The notes beneath the pieces are model-generated. The model had not been told where the DNA came from. It saw nothing but the letters and a program-made list of their open reading frames with translations, and did not search any database. Shown here in pieces: positions 1 through 8,251 of a DNA stretch of 32,223 nt. A program made the translations under genes and the position numbers. How positions within the stretch are numbered: position 1 is the stretch's first letter; each line of letters begins with the position of its first letter. Origin of the DNA: an uncultured Burkholderiales bacterium (lineage in GTDB: Bacteria > Pseudomonadota > Gammaproteobacteria > Burkholderiales > Burkholderiaceae_E); NCBI GenBank assembly GCA_903903975.1, contig CAIVAS010000080.1, forward strand, positions 1-32,223, read 5' to 3'.

Positions 1-1
1 C

Positions 2-619
2 CGTCTTGATGTCGCCCAGATTTCCGACGTCACGATGGTCGAGTCGCCCGATACCTTCCAGCGTCCGATCTATGCCGGCAATGCGATTGCCACGGTGCAA
101 TCGGCCGATCCGGTCAAGGTCATGACGGTGCGCACCACCGCCTTCGATCCGGCCGCCACCACCGGCGGTTCGGCGGTGATCGAGTCGGTGGCGGCGGCTG
201 CCGACCCCGGCATCTCGACCTTCATCAAGCGTGAAGTCGCCAAGAGCGAGCGTCCCGAGCTGGCCGGCGCCAAGATCGTCGTGTCCGGCGGTCGCGGCAT
301 GGGCAGCGCCGAGAACTTCAAGGTGCTCGAGCCGCTGGCCGACAAGCTGGGTGCGGCCATGGGCGCCTCGCGCGCAGCGGTCGATGCCGGCTATGCCCCC
401 AACGACTGGCAGGTCGGGCAGACCGGCAAGATCGTTGCGCCGCAGCTCTATGTGGCGGTCGGCATCAGCGGCGCGATCCAGCATCTGGCCGGCATGAAGG
501 ACTCCAAGGTGATCGTGGCGATCAACAAGGATGCCGAGGCGCCGATTTTCGGCGTGGCCGATTACGGACTGGTTGGCGATCTCTTCGAAGCGGTTCCCGA
601 GCTGGCCGGCAAGATCTGA
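2..619 (+). CDS. etfA: Electron transfer flavoprotein subunit alpha, C-terminal part (5' end outside window)
   Basis: Large FAD-binding subunit of the EtfAB heterodimer, which accepts electrons from acyl-CoA dehydrogenases in the cytoplasm and passes them to ETF-ubiquinone oxidoreductase. The reading frame is open from base 2, so the start lies upstream. About 205 residues remain of the usual ~310. The C-terminal FAD domain is clear: [14 protein letters not shown], the [11 protein letters not shown] segment, and the family signature [13 protein letters not shown] followed by [10 protein letters not shown] near the end. The next gene, 49 bases downstream on the same strand, is an acyl-CoA dehydrogenase, the expected electron donor. 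etfB would be expected just upstream, outside the window. Identification is secure; the only oddity is truncation by the window edge. Confidence 0.96.
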   Translation, partial: RLDVAQISDVTMVESPDTFQRPIYAGNAIATVQSADPVKVMTVRTTAFDPAATTGGSAVIESVAAAADPGISTFIKREVAKSERPELAGAKIVVSGGRGMGSAENFKVLEPLADKLGAAMGASRAAVDAGYAPNDWQVGQTGKIVAPQLYVAVGISGAIQHLAGMKDSKVIVAINKDAEAPIFGVADYGLVGDLFEAVPELAGKI

Positions 620-668
620 CCAGGCTTGGCATCCGTTCAGACACTCCATCAGGCATAAGGCGCGCGTC

Positions 669-2495
669 ATGAGCTATCAGGCACCGGTCAAGGACATGAT
701 GTTCACGATCCGTGAACTCGCGGGTCTGGCGCAGGTGCGCCAGTTGCCTGGCTTTTCGGACGCCACCGACGACACCGTCGAGGCGGTGCTTGAAGAGGCT
801 GCCCGTTTCAATGGCGAGGTGCTGGCGCCGCTCAACTGGACGGGCGATCTGCAGCCGGCCACCGTCGCCGACGGCGTCGTGACCACCACCCCGGGTTTTC
901 GCGAAGCCTTTCGCGCGTTTGGCGAGGCCGGATGGCAAGGCGTTCAGCATCCCGAGGCCTTCGGTGGTCAGGGCTTGCCCAAGCTGGTGGCCACCGCCTG
1001 CGGCGAGATGCTCAACAGTGCCAACCTCTCGTTCGCGCTGTGCCCGCTGCTGACCGATGGCGCGATCGAGGCGCTGCTGACCGCCGGGACGCCAGCGCAG
1101 CAGCAGGGCTTCATTCCGCGCATGATCAGCGGCGAATGGACCGGCACCATGAACCTGACCGAGCCGCAGGCCGGCTCCGACCTGTCGCTGGTTCGCTCGC
1201 GTGCCGAGCCGCAGGGCGATGGGTCATTCCGGATCTTTGGCCAGAAGATCTACATCACCTTCGGTGAGCACGATATGGCCGAGAACATCGTCCATCTGGT
1301 GCTGGCCCGCACGCCGGGCTCACCCGAGGGCGTCAAGGGCATCTCGCTGTTCATCGTGCCCAAGTTCCTGATCGATGCGCAGGGCAAACTCGGCGCCCGC
1401 AACGATGTGTTCTGCACCTCGATCGAACACAAGCTCGGCATCAAGGCGAGTCCGACCGCGGTGCTGCTCTATGGCGACGGCAAGTTTCCGGTGGCTGCGG
1501 CTGCCGGTCAGGCGCCGGCAGCCGGTGCCCTCGGTTGGCTGGTCGGCGACGAAAATCGCGGCCTCGAATACATGTTCGTGATGATGAACGCCGCGCGCTT
1601 TGCGGTGGGCATGCAGGGCGTGGCGATTGCCGAGCGCGCCTATCAGAAGGCGGTGGGCTATGCCCGCGATCGCGTTCAGAGCCGTGCAGTCGAAGGCTCG
1701 TCCGGGCCGGTGGCGATCATCCAGCATCCCGATGTGCGTCGCATGCTCATGACCATGCGTGCCCTGACCGAAGGATCCCGCTCGCTGGCCTATGTGGCCG
1801 CTGCGGCCTATGACGCGGCGCATGCCTCGCCCGATCCGGCGACCGCCAAGGCGAATGCCAGCTTCTACGAGTTCCTGGTGCCGATCGTCAAAGGCTTCTC
1901 GACCGAGATGAGCCTGGAGGTCACCTCGCTCGGCGTGCAGGTTCACGGCGGCATGGGCTTCATCGAGGAAACCGGCGCGGCCCAGTACTACCGCGATGCC
2001 CGCATCCTCACCATCTACGAAGGCACGACCGCGATCCAGGCCAATGACCTGATCGGACGCAAGACCGTGCGCGATGGCGGCCAGACCGCACGTGCGGTGC
2101 TGGCCCGTGTGCGGCAGACGATTGCCGAGATGCCGGCCGATGGTGGCGATCTGCAGGCGATTGCCGCGCGACTGACCGAGGGCGCGCAGGCGCTGTCTGA
2201 GGCCATCGATCATCTGGTGGCCCAGGGCAAGGGCGACGCCCGGGCGGTCTATGCCGGCAGCGTGCCCTATCTGATGCTCAGCGGCACGGTACTGGTCGGA
2301 TGGCAGATGGCCCGCGCCGCTCTGGCAGCGCAGGCATTGCTGGCAGCGCCGGACGCCGACACCGCCTTTCTCAAGGCCAAGATTGGCACGGCGCGTTTTT
2401 ATGCCGATCATGTCCTGCCGCGTTCGGGCGCCTATTGCGCGGCGATCGTGACGGGTGCTGCCGGAACCCTCGCGCTCGAAGAGGCCATGTTTTAG
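669..2495 (+). CDS. Acyl-CoA dehydrogenase, ~600-residue type with extended C-terminal domain
   Basis: FAD enzyme forming the 2,3-double bond of an acyl-CoA thioester and reducing ETF. The 608 residues are longer than the ~380 of short/medium-chain enzymes and fit the group with an extra C-terminal domain, which includes the DmdC (3-methylmercaptopropionyl-CoA) dehydrogenases. Visible are the FAD/substrate motif MNLTEPQAGSDLS, the VHGGMGFIEETGAAQYYRD segment, and YEGTTAIQANDLIGRK with the likely catalytic Glu451. The ATG at 669 is chosen because MSYQAPVKDM matches the family N-terminus and an AAGG lies about 8 bases upstream; the frame runs open further upstream, into etfA, without family similarity. 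The substrate cannot be told from sequence. Proximity to etfA supports joint expression. Confidence 0.93.
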   Translation: MSYQAPVKDMMFTIRELAGLAQVRQLPGFSDATDDTVEAVLEEAARFNGEVLAPLNWTGDLQPATVADGVVTTTPGFREAFRAFGEAGWQGVQHPEAFGGQGLPKLVATACGEMLNSANLSFALCPLLTDGAIEALLTAGTPAQQQGFIPRMISGEWTGTMNLTEPQAGSDLSLVRSRAEPQGDGSFRIFGQKIYITFGEHDMAENIVHLVLARTPGSPEGVKGISLFIVPKFLIDAQGKLGARNDVFCTSIEHKLGIKASPTAVLLYGDGKFPVAAAAGQAPAAGALGWLVGDENRGLEYMFVMMNAARFAVGMQGVAIAERAYQKAVGYARDRVQSRAVEGSSGPVAIIQHPDVRRMLMTMRALTEGSRSLAYVAAAAYDAAHASPDPATAKANASFYEFLVPIVKGFSTEMSLEVTSLGVQVHGGMGFIEETGAAQYYRDARILTIYEGTTAIQANDLIGRKTVRDGGQTARAVLARVRQTIAEMPADGGDLQAIAARLTEGAQALSEAIDHLVAQGKGDARAVYAGSVPYLMLSGTVLVGWQMARAALAAQALLAAPDADTAFLKAKIGTARFYADHVLPRSGAYCAAIVTGAAGTLALEEAMF

Positions 2496-2548
2496 TTCGT
2501 GGCCGTCGAGCCGATACATCGGACCATGCGATACAGAGGAGTCTGCCA

Positions 2549-3184
2549 ATGTCTGCTGAGTCGGTGAGAGCGGTGATCACGGCGAGCGGATCGGCGTTTC
2601 CCCTGGCGTCGACGATCGCCGGATCCATCGCGCTGTGCGCGGCTTCGCTTGGCCCGATGTCGGCATGGGCTGCGACGACCGCTTTGACCGCAGGCGCTGT
2701 CCCGGCGGCGGTTGCGGCGCCTCGTGGCGACGGTGCAATGACGACCATCTATCGAAACACCCTGAAAGACGGCACGGTCGAATTCAGCGATCGGCCCGCG
2801 GCAGCAGGCGACGGTGCGGCCAATGTCGGTCATTCGACCTATCTCGTGCCCGATGCCGCCGACGCGCTCAGGCGCGCCGAGGCTGAGCGCGAGTACTGGC
2901 GAAAACAGGCGGAAGCCTTCGAGACCCGCAATCAGCAGCGAGAGGCACAGGCCGCCGCCGCGGCGACGCGCCGGGCTCAGGCGGCAAGCCAGCCTGCCAG
3001 GGTGTTGTCGTATGACCCGGAACTGCTTCCGAGAACGGTTTATTACGTGCATGGCAGGCCGGTGAACCGCTGGGTTGCGCCGCAGCTCGTGCCCGGTGCC
3101 GGCTATGCGCCGACGTCTCGCGCATCGGCGGGCAGCGCCGTCCCATTTGGCTTGCCCTATCGTCCCGGCGGTCTTTCACGCTAG
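2549..3184 (+). CDS. DUF4124-like exported protein
   Basis: Protein of 211 residues and unknown function. The N-terminal ~60 residues contain a hydrophobic Ala-rich stretch ending in a plausible signal peptidase site (SAWA-AT or AVAAP), so export to the periplasm is likely. A short DUF4124-type core follows at about residues 68-80 (IYRNTLKDGTVEFSDRP; family members typically read like IYRWxDxxGxxxFSDxP). Next come an Ala/Arg/Gln-rich, probably coiled-coil segment (~105-145) and a Tyr/Pro/Gly-rich tail. Start ATG 2549 has GAGGAG 7-8 bases upstream. It lies between the acyl-CoA dehydrogenase (53-base gap) and rpsP, which has its own promoter-like -10. No role can be assigned; the domain call is moderate because the match is short. 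Confidence 0.7.
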   Translation: MSAESVRAVITASGSAFPLASTIAGSIALCAASLGPMSAWAATTALTAGAVPAAVAAPRGDGAMTTIYRNTLKDGTVEFSDRPAAAGDGAANVGHSTYLVPDAADALRRAEAEREYWRKQAEAFETRNQQREAQAAAAATRRAQAASQPARVLSYDPELLPRTVYYVHGRPVNRWVAPQLVPGAGYAPTSRASAGSAVPFGLPYRPGGLSR

Positions 3185-3187
3185 CTT

Positions 3188-3262
3188 GGCCAAATCGATG
3201 GGCCAAATCTGCTGAAAGCGGATATAATCGAAGGCTTTTTACGCAAAACTGCAAGGATTTCT
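3188..3262 (+). promoter_or_regulatory. Promoter-like region and RBS upstream of rpsP
   Basis: A perfect TATAAT -10 hexamer lies at 3223-3228. No good -35 is seen at 16-18 bases. A 9-base direct repeat, GGCCAAATC, occurs at 3188-3196 and 3201-3209, just where a -35 or an activator site would sit. AAGGA at about 3253-3257 precedes the rpsP ATG at 3264. This is consistent with a promoter driving rpsP-rimM-trmD-rplS; it is a sequence inference only. Confidence 0.55.
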
Positions 3263-3263
3263 T

Positions 3264-3533
3264 ATGGTCGTTCTTCGTCTGGCGCGGGGTGGCGCGAAAG
3301 CCCGGCCCTTCTTTAATGTGATTGCGACCGACAGCCGCAACCGGCGTGATGGTCGTTTCATCGAGCGTTTGGGCTTTTACAACCCGATCGCCGCCGATGG
3401 TGAGAACGGGCTTCGCCTGTCGCTCGATCGGATCGAATACTGGGTCAGCCACGGCGCGCAAGTGTCGCCGACTGTCCAGCGCCTGATCCGCGATTTCGCG
3501 GTCAAGCAGAAGGCTGCCACGGCAGCTGCCTGA
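3264..3533 (+). CDS. rpsP: 30S ribosomal protein bS16
   Basis: Small-subunit ribosomal protein that binds 16S rRNA and assists 30S assembly. The 89 residues begin [19 protein letters not shown], the conserved start of bS16 (VxIRLxRxGxKxxPFYxIVVAD), and contain [14 protein letters not shown], followed by [18 protein letters not shown]. Length is normal for the family. It is the first gene of the classical rpsP-rimM-trmD-rplS cluster, with rimM starting 50 bases downstream. A TATAAT -10 hexamer and an AAGGA Shine-Dalgarno precede it. The short Ala-rich tail is unremarkable. Confidence 0.98.
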   Translation: MVVLRLARGGAKARPFFNVIATDSRNRRDGRFIERLGFYNPIAADGENGLRLSLDRIEYWVSHGAQVSPTVQRLIRDFAVKQKAATAAA

Positions 3534-3583
3534 TCGATCTTTCCCGATCGCAGTCTGACTCTGCGCCGCTTGCTTCCGGTCGG

Positions 3584-4126
3584 GTGAATCGATTGGTGGC
3601 CGCTGATCCGCTTCGAACGATTGCACTGGGGCGGATCATCGGCGCCTGGGGTGTCGGCGGCTGGGTCAAGGTCGAGCCCTTCGCCGGGGCCGGCGAGACC
3701 GCGCTGATCAAAGCGCCAAGCTGGCATCTGGTCCGCGCCGGCGGCCCGGCGGTGACCGTGCTCGATCGCTGGGTCGATGTTCTGCGGGCGCGTCGGCACA
3801 GTTCCGGCGTTGTCGCCAAGTTTCCGGACTGCGATGACCGTGACGCCGCCCTGGCCCTCAGGGGTTCCGAGGTCGGCGTGCGCCGATGCGATTTTCCGGC
3901 GCTCCCTCAAGGCGAGTACTACTGGGTCGACCTGATCGGCTGCGACATCTCGAATCCTGCGGGTGAGGCACTCGGCCGGGTCAGTGCGATCGACGACCAC
4001 GGCGCGCATCCGATCATCGAAACCGATGCCGGCCTGCTGATTCCTTATGTCGATGCCTATCTGATCGAAGTCGCGCCGGATGAGGGGCGCATCGTGGTCG
4101 ACTGGCAGGCCGACTGGTCGCGCTGA
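3584..4126 (+). CDS. rimM: 16S rRNA processing protein RimM
   Basis: Assembly factor that binds ribosomal protein uS19 and helps mature the 30S head domain. The 180 residues show the RimM N-terminal domain ([22 protein letters not shown]) and a C-terminal PRC-barrel (about residues 108-175: [32 protein letters not shown]). The GTG at 3584 gives a family-like length, but no strong Shine-Dalgarno precedes it; GTG 3596 or TTG 3593 are possible alternatives. It lies between rpsP and trmD, with 16 bases before trmD, the standard operon order. Identification is firm, exact start less so. Confidence 0.95.
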   Translation: MNRLVAADPLRTIALGRIIGAWGVGGWVKVEPFAGAGETALIKAPSWHLVRAGGPAVTVLDRWVDVLRARRHSSGVVAKFPDCDDRDAALALRGSEVGVRRCDFPALPQGEYYWVDLIGCDISNPAGEALGRVSAIDDHGAHPIIETDAGLLIPYVDAYLIEVAPDEGRIVVDWQADWSR

Positions 4127-4142
4127 TTCGGCGAGATCGGCC

Positions 4143-4892
4143 ATGGATATCGAGCTTGTCACGCTCTTTCCCGAGATGGTCGAGCCGGCTGCGCGCTTCG
4201 GTGTGACCGGCCGCGCCATCGATCGCGGCATCTGGCGGCTGCGCTGCTGGAATCCTCGCGATCAGGCGACCGACGCCTATCGGCGCGTCGATGATCGGCC
4301 CTTCGGCGGCGGACCCGGCATGGTGATGATGGCCGAGCCGCTGGCCGCCTGCCTGGCTGCCCTGCATGGCCGCCGTGCGGCCGATGGCCTGCCCCGGGCG
4401 CGAGTGATTCACCTGTCGCCCACCGGTCTGCCGCTGACCCAGGCCAAGGTGGCCGAGCTCGCGGCGCTGCCCGGCTTCGCGCTGGTGTGCGGCCGGTATG
4501 AGGCGATCGATCAGCGCCTGCTCGATGCCGAAGTGGATGAAGAGATTTCGATTGGCGATTTCATCGTGTCGGGCGGTGAGTTGCCGGCGCTGTCGCTGAT
4601 TGATGCGGTCGTGCGTCTGCTGCCGGGGGTCATGACCGATGCCGGATCGGCGCTTCAGGATTCGTTTTCCGACGGTCTGCTCGAGGGGCCGCATTTCACC
4701 CGGCCGGAAGTCTTTGGCGGGGTGCCGGTGCCTGAGGTGCTGATGTCGGGCCACCATGCACGAATCGCCCGCTGGCGCCGGGAGGCGTCGTTGTGGCTGA
4801 CCGCGCAGCGGCGGCCCGAACTGATCGAACAGGCTCGCCGTGATGGCCGCCTGAGCGCTCAGGATGAAGCATTTCTGCAGCAGTTGAGTTAA
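4143..4892 (+). CDS. trmD: tRNA (guanine-N1)-methyltransferase TrmD
   Basis: Uses S-adenosylmethionine to form m1G37 in tRNAs reading codons starting with C or G, preventing +1 frameshifting. The 249 residues are of normal length. The frame shows the trefoil-knot SPOUT fold motifs: [12 protein letters not shown] near residue 55, the [11 protein letters not shown] loop, [15 protein letters not shown], and [14 protein letters not shown] with the knot, then [27 protein letters not shown]. The start at ATG 4143 ([12 protein letters not shown]) matches the family N-terminus; the frame is open upstream of it within rimM. It is followed by a 205-base gap with RNA-like hairpins before rplS. Confidence 0.98.
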   Translation: MDIELVTLFPEMVEPAARFGVTGRAIDRGIWRLRCWNPRDQATDAYRRVDDRPFGGGPGMVMMAEPLAACLAALHGRRAADGLPRARVIHLSPTGLPLTQAKVAELAALPGFALVCGRYEAIDQRLLDAEVDEEISIGDFIVSGGELPALSLIDAVVRLLPGVMTDAGSALQDSFSDGLLEGPHFTRPEVFGGVPVPEVLMSGHHARIARWRREASLWLTAQRRPELIEQARRDGRLSAQDEAFLQQLS

Positions 4893-4929
4893 ACTGATGG
4901 GCTTTGCTGCCTGCGGCTGATGCAAGCTG

Positions 4930-4955
4930 GCGTCTGATTGAAGCTGATCAGACGC
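4930..4955 (+). promoter_or_regulatory. Perfect 9-bp hairpin in the rplS leader
   Basis: GCGTCTGAT (4930-4938) is the exact reverse complement of ATCAGACGC (4947-4955), with an 8-base loop. CAA at 4923-4925 and TTG at 4956-4958 could extend the stem across a bulge. There is no T-tract after it, so it does not look like a terminator on its own. It lies in the non-coding stretch between trmD and rplS. Its function is unknown; a ribosomal-protein leader or RNA-processing site would fit the position. Confidence 0.5.
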
Positions 4956-5029
4956 TTGCGCATGGTTTTCGGGCGGTTGTCGTTCAACATCCATCCTCTG
5001 GCCGGACCTCTTTTTCGGGCTCGAAGATC

Positions 5030-5050
5030 AGTGCCTTTTGGCATTTTTCT
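5030..5050 (+). terminator. Terminator-like hairpin upstream of rplS
   Basis: AGTGCC (5030-5035) can pair with GGCATT (5040-5045), with one G-U wobble and a TTTT loop, and is followed by TTTCT. The arrangement resembles a weak intrinsic terminator. It sits 48 bases before the rplS start rather than after the operon, so partial termination or attenuation between trmD and rplS is a possible role. The stem is short, hence moderate-to-low confidence. Confidence 0.4.
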
Positions 5051-5097
5051 CGGCCTGTGTCCCCTGCACCGGTGAACGATGGTTACGGAGTGATCCC

Positions 5098-5484
5098 ATG
5101 GATCTGATCAAGCAACTCGAACAGGAAGAGATCGCCCGCCTCGGGCGCACCATCCCGGTTTTCGCCCCTGGCGATACCGTCGTGGTCAATGTGAACGTCG
5201 TCGAGGGCACGCGCAAGCGGGTTCAGGCGTATGAGGGCGTCGTGATTGCCAAGCGCAACCGCGGCCTGAACTCCTCGTTCATCGTGCGCAAGATCTCCTC
5301 GGGAGAAGGCGTCGAGCGGACCTTCCAGACCTACTCGCCCCTGATCGCCTCGATCGACGTCAAGCGTCGTGGCGACGTGCGTCGCGCCAAGCTCTATTAC
5401 CTGCGCGAGCGCTCGGGCAAATCGGCGCGCATCAAGGAAAAGCTGCCGACGCGTGCCGCGGCTGCTGCTCCGGCCGCGAAGTAA
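5098..5484 (+). CDS. rplS: 50S ribosomal protein bL19
   Basis: Large-subunit protein at the 30S-50S interface. The 128 residues start [15 protein letters not shown] and include the conserved [47 protein letters not shown] and [12 protein letters not shown]-like (here [18 protein letters not shown]) segments. Length is normal, with a short Ala-rich tail. ATG 5098 has GGAG about 9 bases upstream; upstream in-frame codons belong to the leader. It is the last gene of the ribosomal cluster, although a nudix gene follows after only 24 bases and may be cotranscribed. Confidence 0.98.
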   Translation: MDLIKQLEQEEIARLGRTIPVFAPGDTVVVNVNVVEGTRKRVQAYEGVVIAKRNRGLNSSFIVRKISSGEGVERTFQTYSPLIASIDVKRRGDVRRAKLYYLRERSGKSARIKEKLPTRAAAAAPAAK

Positions 5485-5508
5485 TTCGACTGCCGGACGG
5501 CCAGCGCT

Positions 5509-6216
5509 TTGAGCGGGTCCGACCGGTCGACGGAACGTCGGTTCATCACCGACCCTCGCACGGCGCCGGTCGACGACCGCGCGCCGGCGCTGCCTGCGGT
5601 TGATCCCGCTCGTCTGAGCCCCGAGGCGATTCGACGACGCTTTCACCAGCCGCCCGACTGGGTGCCTGAGGTGATCGACGACCGCTATCGGTCCTCCCCC
5701 GATCTGCCCAGGGCTGCTGCCGTACTGGTGCCGCTGGTGTGCCGGGCTGCCGGCCTGTCGGTCCTGCTGACCGAACGCACCGCCCATCTGACCTCGCATG
5801 CCGGGCAGGTGGCCTTTCCGGGCGGACGCACCGAGCCGAGTGATGCCTCGCCGGTTGCCACGGCGCTGCGCGAGACCGAAGAAGAGATCGGGCTGCATCG
5901 CTCGCACATCGAAGTGCTGGGTGCCATGCCGCAATACCTGACCGGCAGCGGTTTCGTGGTCACGCCGGTGGTGGGCCTGGTCGAGGCCGCCCATACCCTC
6001 AAGCTCGACGATAACGAAGTTGCTGAGGCCTTCGAGGTGCCGCTGGCTTTCCTGATGGACCCTGCCAACCACCAGCGTCGCCTCTATCGCTGGTCAGACG
6101 GCGGTGAGCGCAGCTTTTTTGCCATGCCCTGGAGGGGGCCCGAAGGTGATGAGCATTTCATCTGGGGTGTGACCGCAGCGATGATTCGCAATCTCTATCG
6201 CTTCGTCTCGGCATAA
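5509..6216 (+). CDS. NudL-type nudix hydrolase (CoA pyrophosphatase)
   Basis: Family members cleave coenzyme A and its thioesters to 4'-phosphopantetheine and 3',5'-ADP. The 235 residues carry the NuCoA motif at about 92-112 (LLTERTAHLTSHAGQVAFPGG; the usual Arg after the T/S-x3 step is Thr here) and a nudix box ending ALRETEEEIGL with the metal-binding RETEEE. GSGFVVTPVVG and the FIWGVTAAMIRNL C-terminus match E. coli NudL. The first ~65 residues are a polar family-variable extension. The frame begins at TTG 5509; no ATG gives a full-length protein, so the start is uncertain. It follows rplS closely and precedes the CobD-like gene by 6 bases, so the three may form one transcript. Confidence 0.88.
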   Translation: MSGSDRSTERRFITDPRTAPVDDRAPALPAVDPARLSPEAIRRRFHQPPDWVPEVIDDRYRSSPDLPRAAAVLVPLVCRAAGLSVLLTERTAHLTSHAGQVAFPGGRTEPSDASPVATALRETEEEIGLHRSHIEVLGAMPQYLTGSGFVVTPVVGLVEAAHTLKLDDNEVAEAFEVPLAFLMDPANHQRRLYRWSDGGERSFFAMPWRGPEGDEHFIWGVTAAMIRNLYRFVSA

Positions 6217-6222
6217 TCGGAC

Positions 6223-7296
6223 ATGGGCTTCATTGCACTCATTCTGGCGCTGACGCTGGAGCAGCTGCGCCCCCTGCCTCGCGACAATGTCATCCATCGC
6301 ATGGCCTCGGGCTTTGCCGACTGGATCGCTGCCACGACCGATGCCGGCAGGCGCCGGCACGGGATGTTCGGCTGGCTGCTGGCGATCGGATCGGCACTGC
6401 TGGCGGTCACACTGGCTCAGGTGTTGCTTGAGGCGATTCATCCGCTGCTCGTGCTGGCGCTGCATGTGGTCGTGGTCTATTTCACGATCGGTTTCCGGCA
6501 ATTCAGCCATGCCTTTACCGAGATCCAGCTCGGGCTGGCCGCCAACGACCCCGATGGCGCGCGGCAGGCACTGCAGCGCTGGATTCGTCGTCATGACCCG
6601 AGTTTCGTCGCTGCCGATCTGTCGGTCACCGAGCTGTGCCGGGTGGCGATTTCGCATGCGCTGATCGAGGCGCATCGCCATGTGTTCGGCCCGCTCTTCT
6701 GGTACATCCTGCTGCCGGGTGCGATCGGCCCGATCCTCTACCGCGGCGCCCAGTTTCTGGCTGAGCACTGGCCCGCAGACCCGGGTCACACCGGCACATC
6801 CGAGCGGCTGGTGGTGGGCTCAGGCGGCGCATCGGCCCTCGCCCCGATTCGCGAGCCCGGTCAGTCGCACGCCGAGGGCGTGCCCTATGGCTGGTTTGCC
6901 GATCAGGCCTATCGCTGGCTCGATTGGCTGCCGGTCAGGCTGGCGGCAGCAGGCTTTGCGGTGGTCGGCAATTTCGAAGACGCGGTGTATTGCTGGCGGG
7001 CAGCGTCGGCAGTCCATGTCGGTGACGCCCAGCGCCGGATTCTGCTGATGACCGGCAGCGGTGCCCTCGGTGTGCGATTGGCTGATCCGACGCTCGAGGC
7101 GGATATGCGCGGCGCCGACACGGTGCTTGAGACCGATGAGCTCGCCTCATCACCGGCTTCCGGCAGTTTCGAGTGGTCGGGTGCCGACCCAGACGCCGCC
7201 TCATTGCGCAGCGCAGTCGGCCTGGTCTGGCGGTCTGTGGTGTTGTGGATTCTGCTGTTTTCGATGCTGACCATCGCCAATTGGCTCGGCCGCTGA
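6223..7296 (+). CDS. CobD/CbiB-family membrane protein
   Basis: The protein has 357 residues with membrane segments at the start (MGFIALILALTLEQL), around 48-90 (two hydrophobic stretches) and at the C-terminus (VVLWILLFSMLTIANWL). The body resembles the CobD/CbiB/AmpE superfamily: FRQFSHAFTEIQLGLAAND, a YILLPGAIGPILYRGAQFL segment and WLPVRLAAAGFAVVGNFEDAVYCW. Cobalamin-type CobD joins aminopropanol to adenosylcobyric acid, but no other cobalamin gene is present here and the C-terminal half has a family-atypical acidic/Ser-rich tract, so the biochemical role is open. ATG 6223 is 6 bases after the nudix stop. The gene ends 12 bases before the convergent rsgA. Confidence 0.75.
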   Translation: MGFIALILALTLEQLRPLPRDNVIHRMASGFADWIAATTDAGRRRHGMFGWLLAIGSALLAVTLAQVLLEAIHPLLVLALHVVVVYFTIGFRQFSHAFTEIQLGLAANDPDGARQALQRWIRRHDPSFVAADLSVTELCRVAISHALIEAHRHVFGPLFWYILLPGAIGPILYRGAQFLAEHWPADPGHTGTSERLVVGSGGASALAPIREPGQSHAEGVPYGWFADQAYRWLDWLPVRLAAAGFAVVGNFEDAVYCWRAASAVHVGDAQRRILLMTGSGALGVRLADPTLEADMRGADTVLETDELASSPASGSFEWSGADPDAASLRSAVGLVWRSVVLWILLFSMLTIANWLGR

Positions 7297-7308
7297 ATCA
7301 GCGCTTTA

Positions 7309-8208
7309 TCACCGCTCCGAGGGCTGCGCTGCATCGCGCAGCTGGACGTACAGTTCATAGCGACGCGTATCGAGCTGTGATTGCTCCAGCGCCTGCCTGA
7401 TCGCGCAAAACGGCTCGTGGCGATGGCTGCAGTTGTAATAGCGGCAATGCCCCAGCAGCGGTTTGAATTCACGCATGCCGTGTTCGAGTTCGCTGATCGA
7501 CAGATGCGATAGCCCGAAGACCTGAAAGCCCGGCGAGTCGATGATTCGCCCGCCGCCGGCCAGATCGAAACTGCGGGTAAAGGTGGTGGTGTGCCGACCG
7601 GTCTGAAGCGCCTGCGAGATGGCCTGGGTGCGCAGATCGGCACCCGGCACCAGCAGATTGACCAGCGTCGATTTGCCCATGCCGCTTTGCCCGAGCAGCA
7701 GTGTCGTCTGATCGGCCAGGACCGGCTGCAAGGTGGCAATGGTCTCGGCCGGATGATCGTGAGAGCCAACCCGCAGCACCCGGTAGCCGAGCGCTTCATA
7801 GACCGCGAGCCGGGCTTCGATGGCGGCGATCGCCGGTGCGATATCGGCCTTGGTGGCGATCAGCAGGCAGCTGATTTCTTCGCACTCGGCGGCGATCAGG
7901 ACTCTGAGCAGGAGCTCTTCCGAAAAGAGCGGCTCGCCGCTGATCACGACCGCGACCTGATCAAGGTTGGCCGCAATGATCTTTTCGCGTCGGCTGTCGC
8001 TGCGCCGCAGCGTGTTCGTGCGCGGCACAACCGTGTCGATCACCGCCTGTCCGGCGCCAAGCTCGGTCCAGACGACCCTGTCGCCGGCCACGACGTCGCC
8101 ATTGCGCCCGCGGGTGACCGCGCTGCGCTCCTCACCGTTATCGGCCCGCAGCCAGAACTGTCGCCCGTAGGCGGCGACCACACTGGCCTGCAGCGCCTTG
8201 CCGGTCAT
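7309..8208 (-). CDS. rsgA: Ribosome small-subunit-dependent GTPase A
   Basis: GTPase that tests and completes 30S subunit maturation. The 299 residues show an OB-fold N-terminus (~1-65), then the circularly permuted GTPase order G4-G1-G3: TKAD (119-122, Thr in place of the usual Asn), GQSGMGKST (173-181), DSPG (224-227). The zinc knuckle C255-x4-C260-x-H262-x5-C268 follows. The ATG at 8208 matches family length. Together with the pterin dehydratase and Ste24 protease genes upstream it forms a minus-strand cluster, with a 43-base gap from the dehydratase gene. Its 3' end faces the CobD-like gene. Another ribosome-maturation gene close to rpsP-rimM-trmD-rplS is notable but they are on opposite strands. 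Confidence 0.96.
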   Translation of the reverse strand: MTGKALQASVVAAYGRQFWLRADNGEERSAVTRGRNGDVVAGDRVVWTELGAGQAVIDTVVPRTNTLRRSDSRREKIIAANLDQVAVVISGEPLFSEELLLRVLIAAECEEISCLLIATKADIAPAIAAIEARLAVYEALGYRVLRVGSHDHPAETIATLQPVLADQTTLLLGQSGMGKSTLVNLLVPGADLRTQAISQALQTGRHTTTFTRSFDLAGGGRIIDSPGFQVFGLSHLSISELEHGMREFKPLLGHCRYYNCSHRHEPFCAIRQALEQSQLDTRRYELYVQLRDAAQPSER

Positions 8209-8251
8209 CGACTGTCTGCCTGCAGGATCATGCCGGGCAGGCGCAGCCGAC

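Noticed and set aside
1320-2549. A 409-codon minus-strand open frame opposite the acyl-CoA dehydrogenase
   Set aside because: Composition is that of a codon-bias shadow (Arg, His, Gly rich) and the plus strand encodes a well-supported enzyme.
3188-3209. GGCCAAATC direct repeat upstream of rpsP as a separate regulatory system
   Set aside because: Only two short copies; recorded with the promoter but not strong enough to stand alone.
7291-7303. CGCTG-AAT-CAGCG hairpin between the CobD-like gene and rsgA as a bidirectional terminator
   Set aside because: The stem is only 5 bp, overlaps the stop codon and lacks a T-run on either strand.
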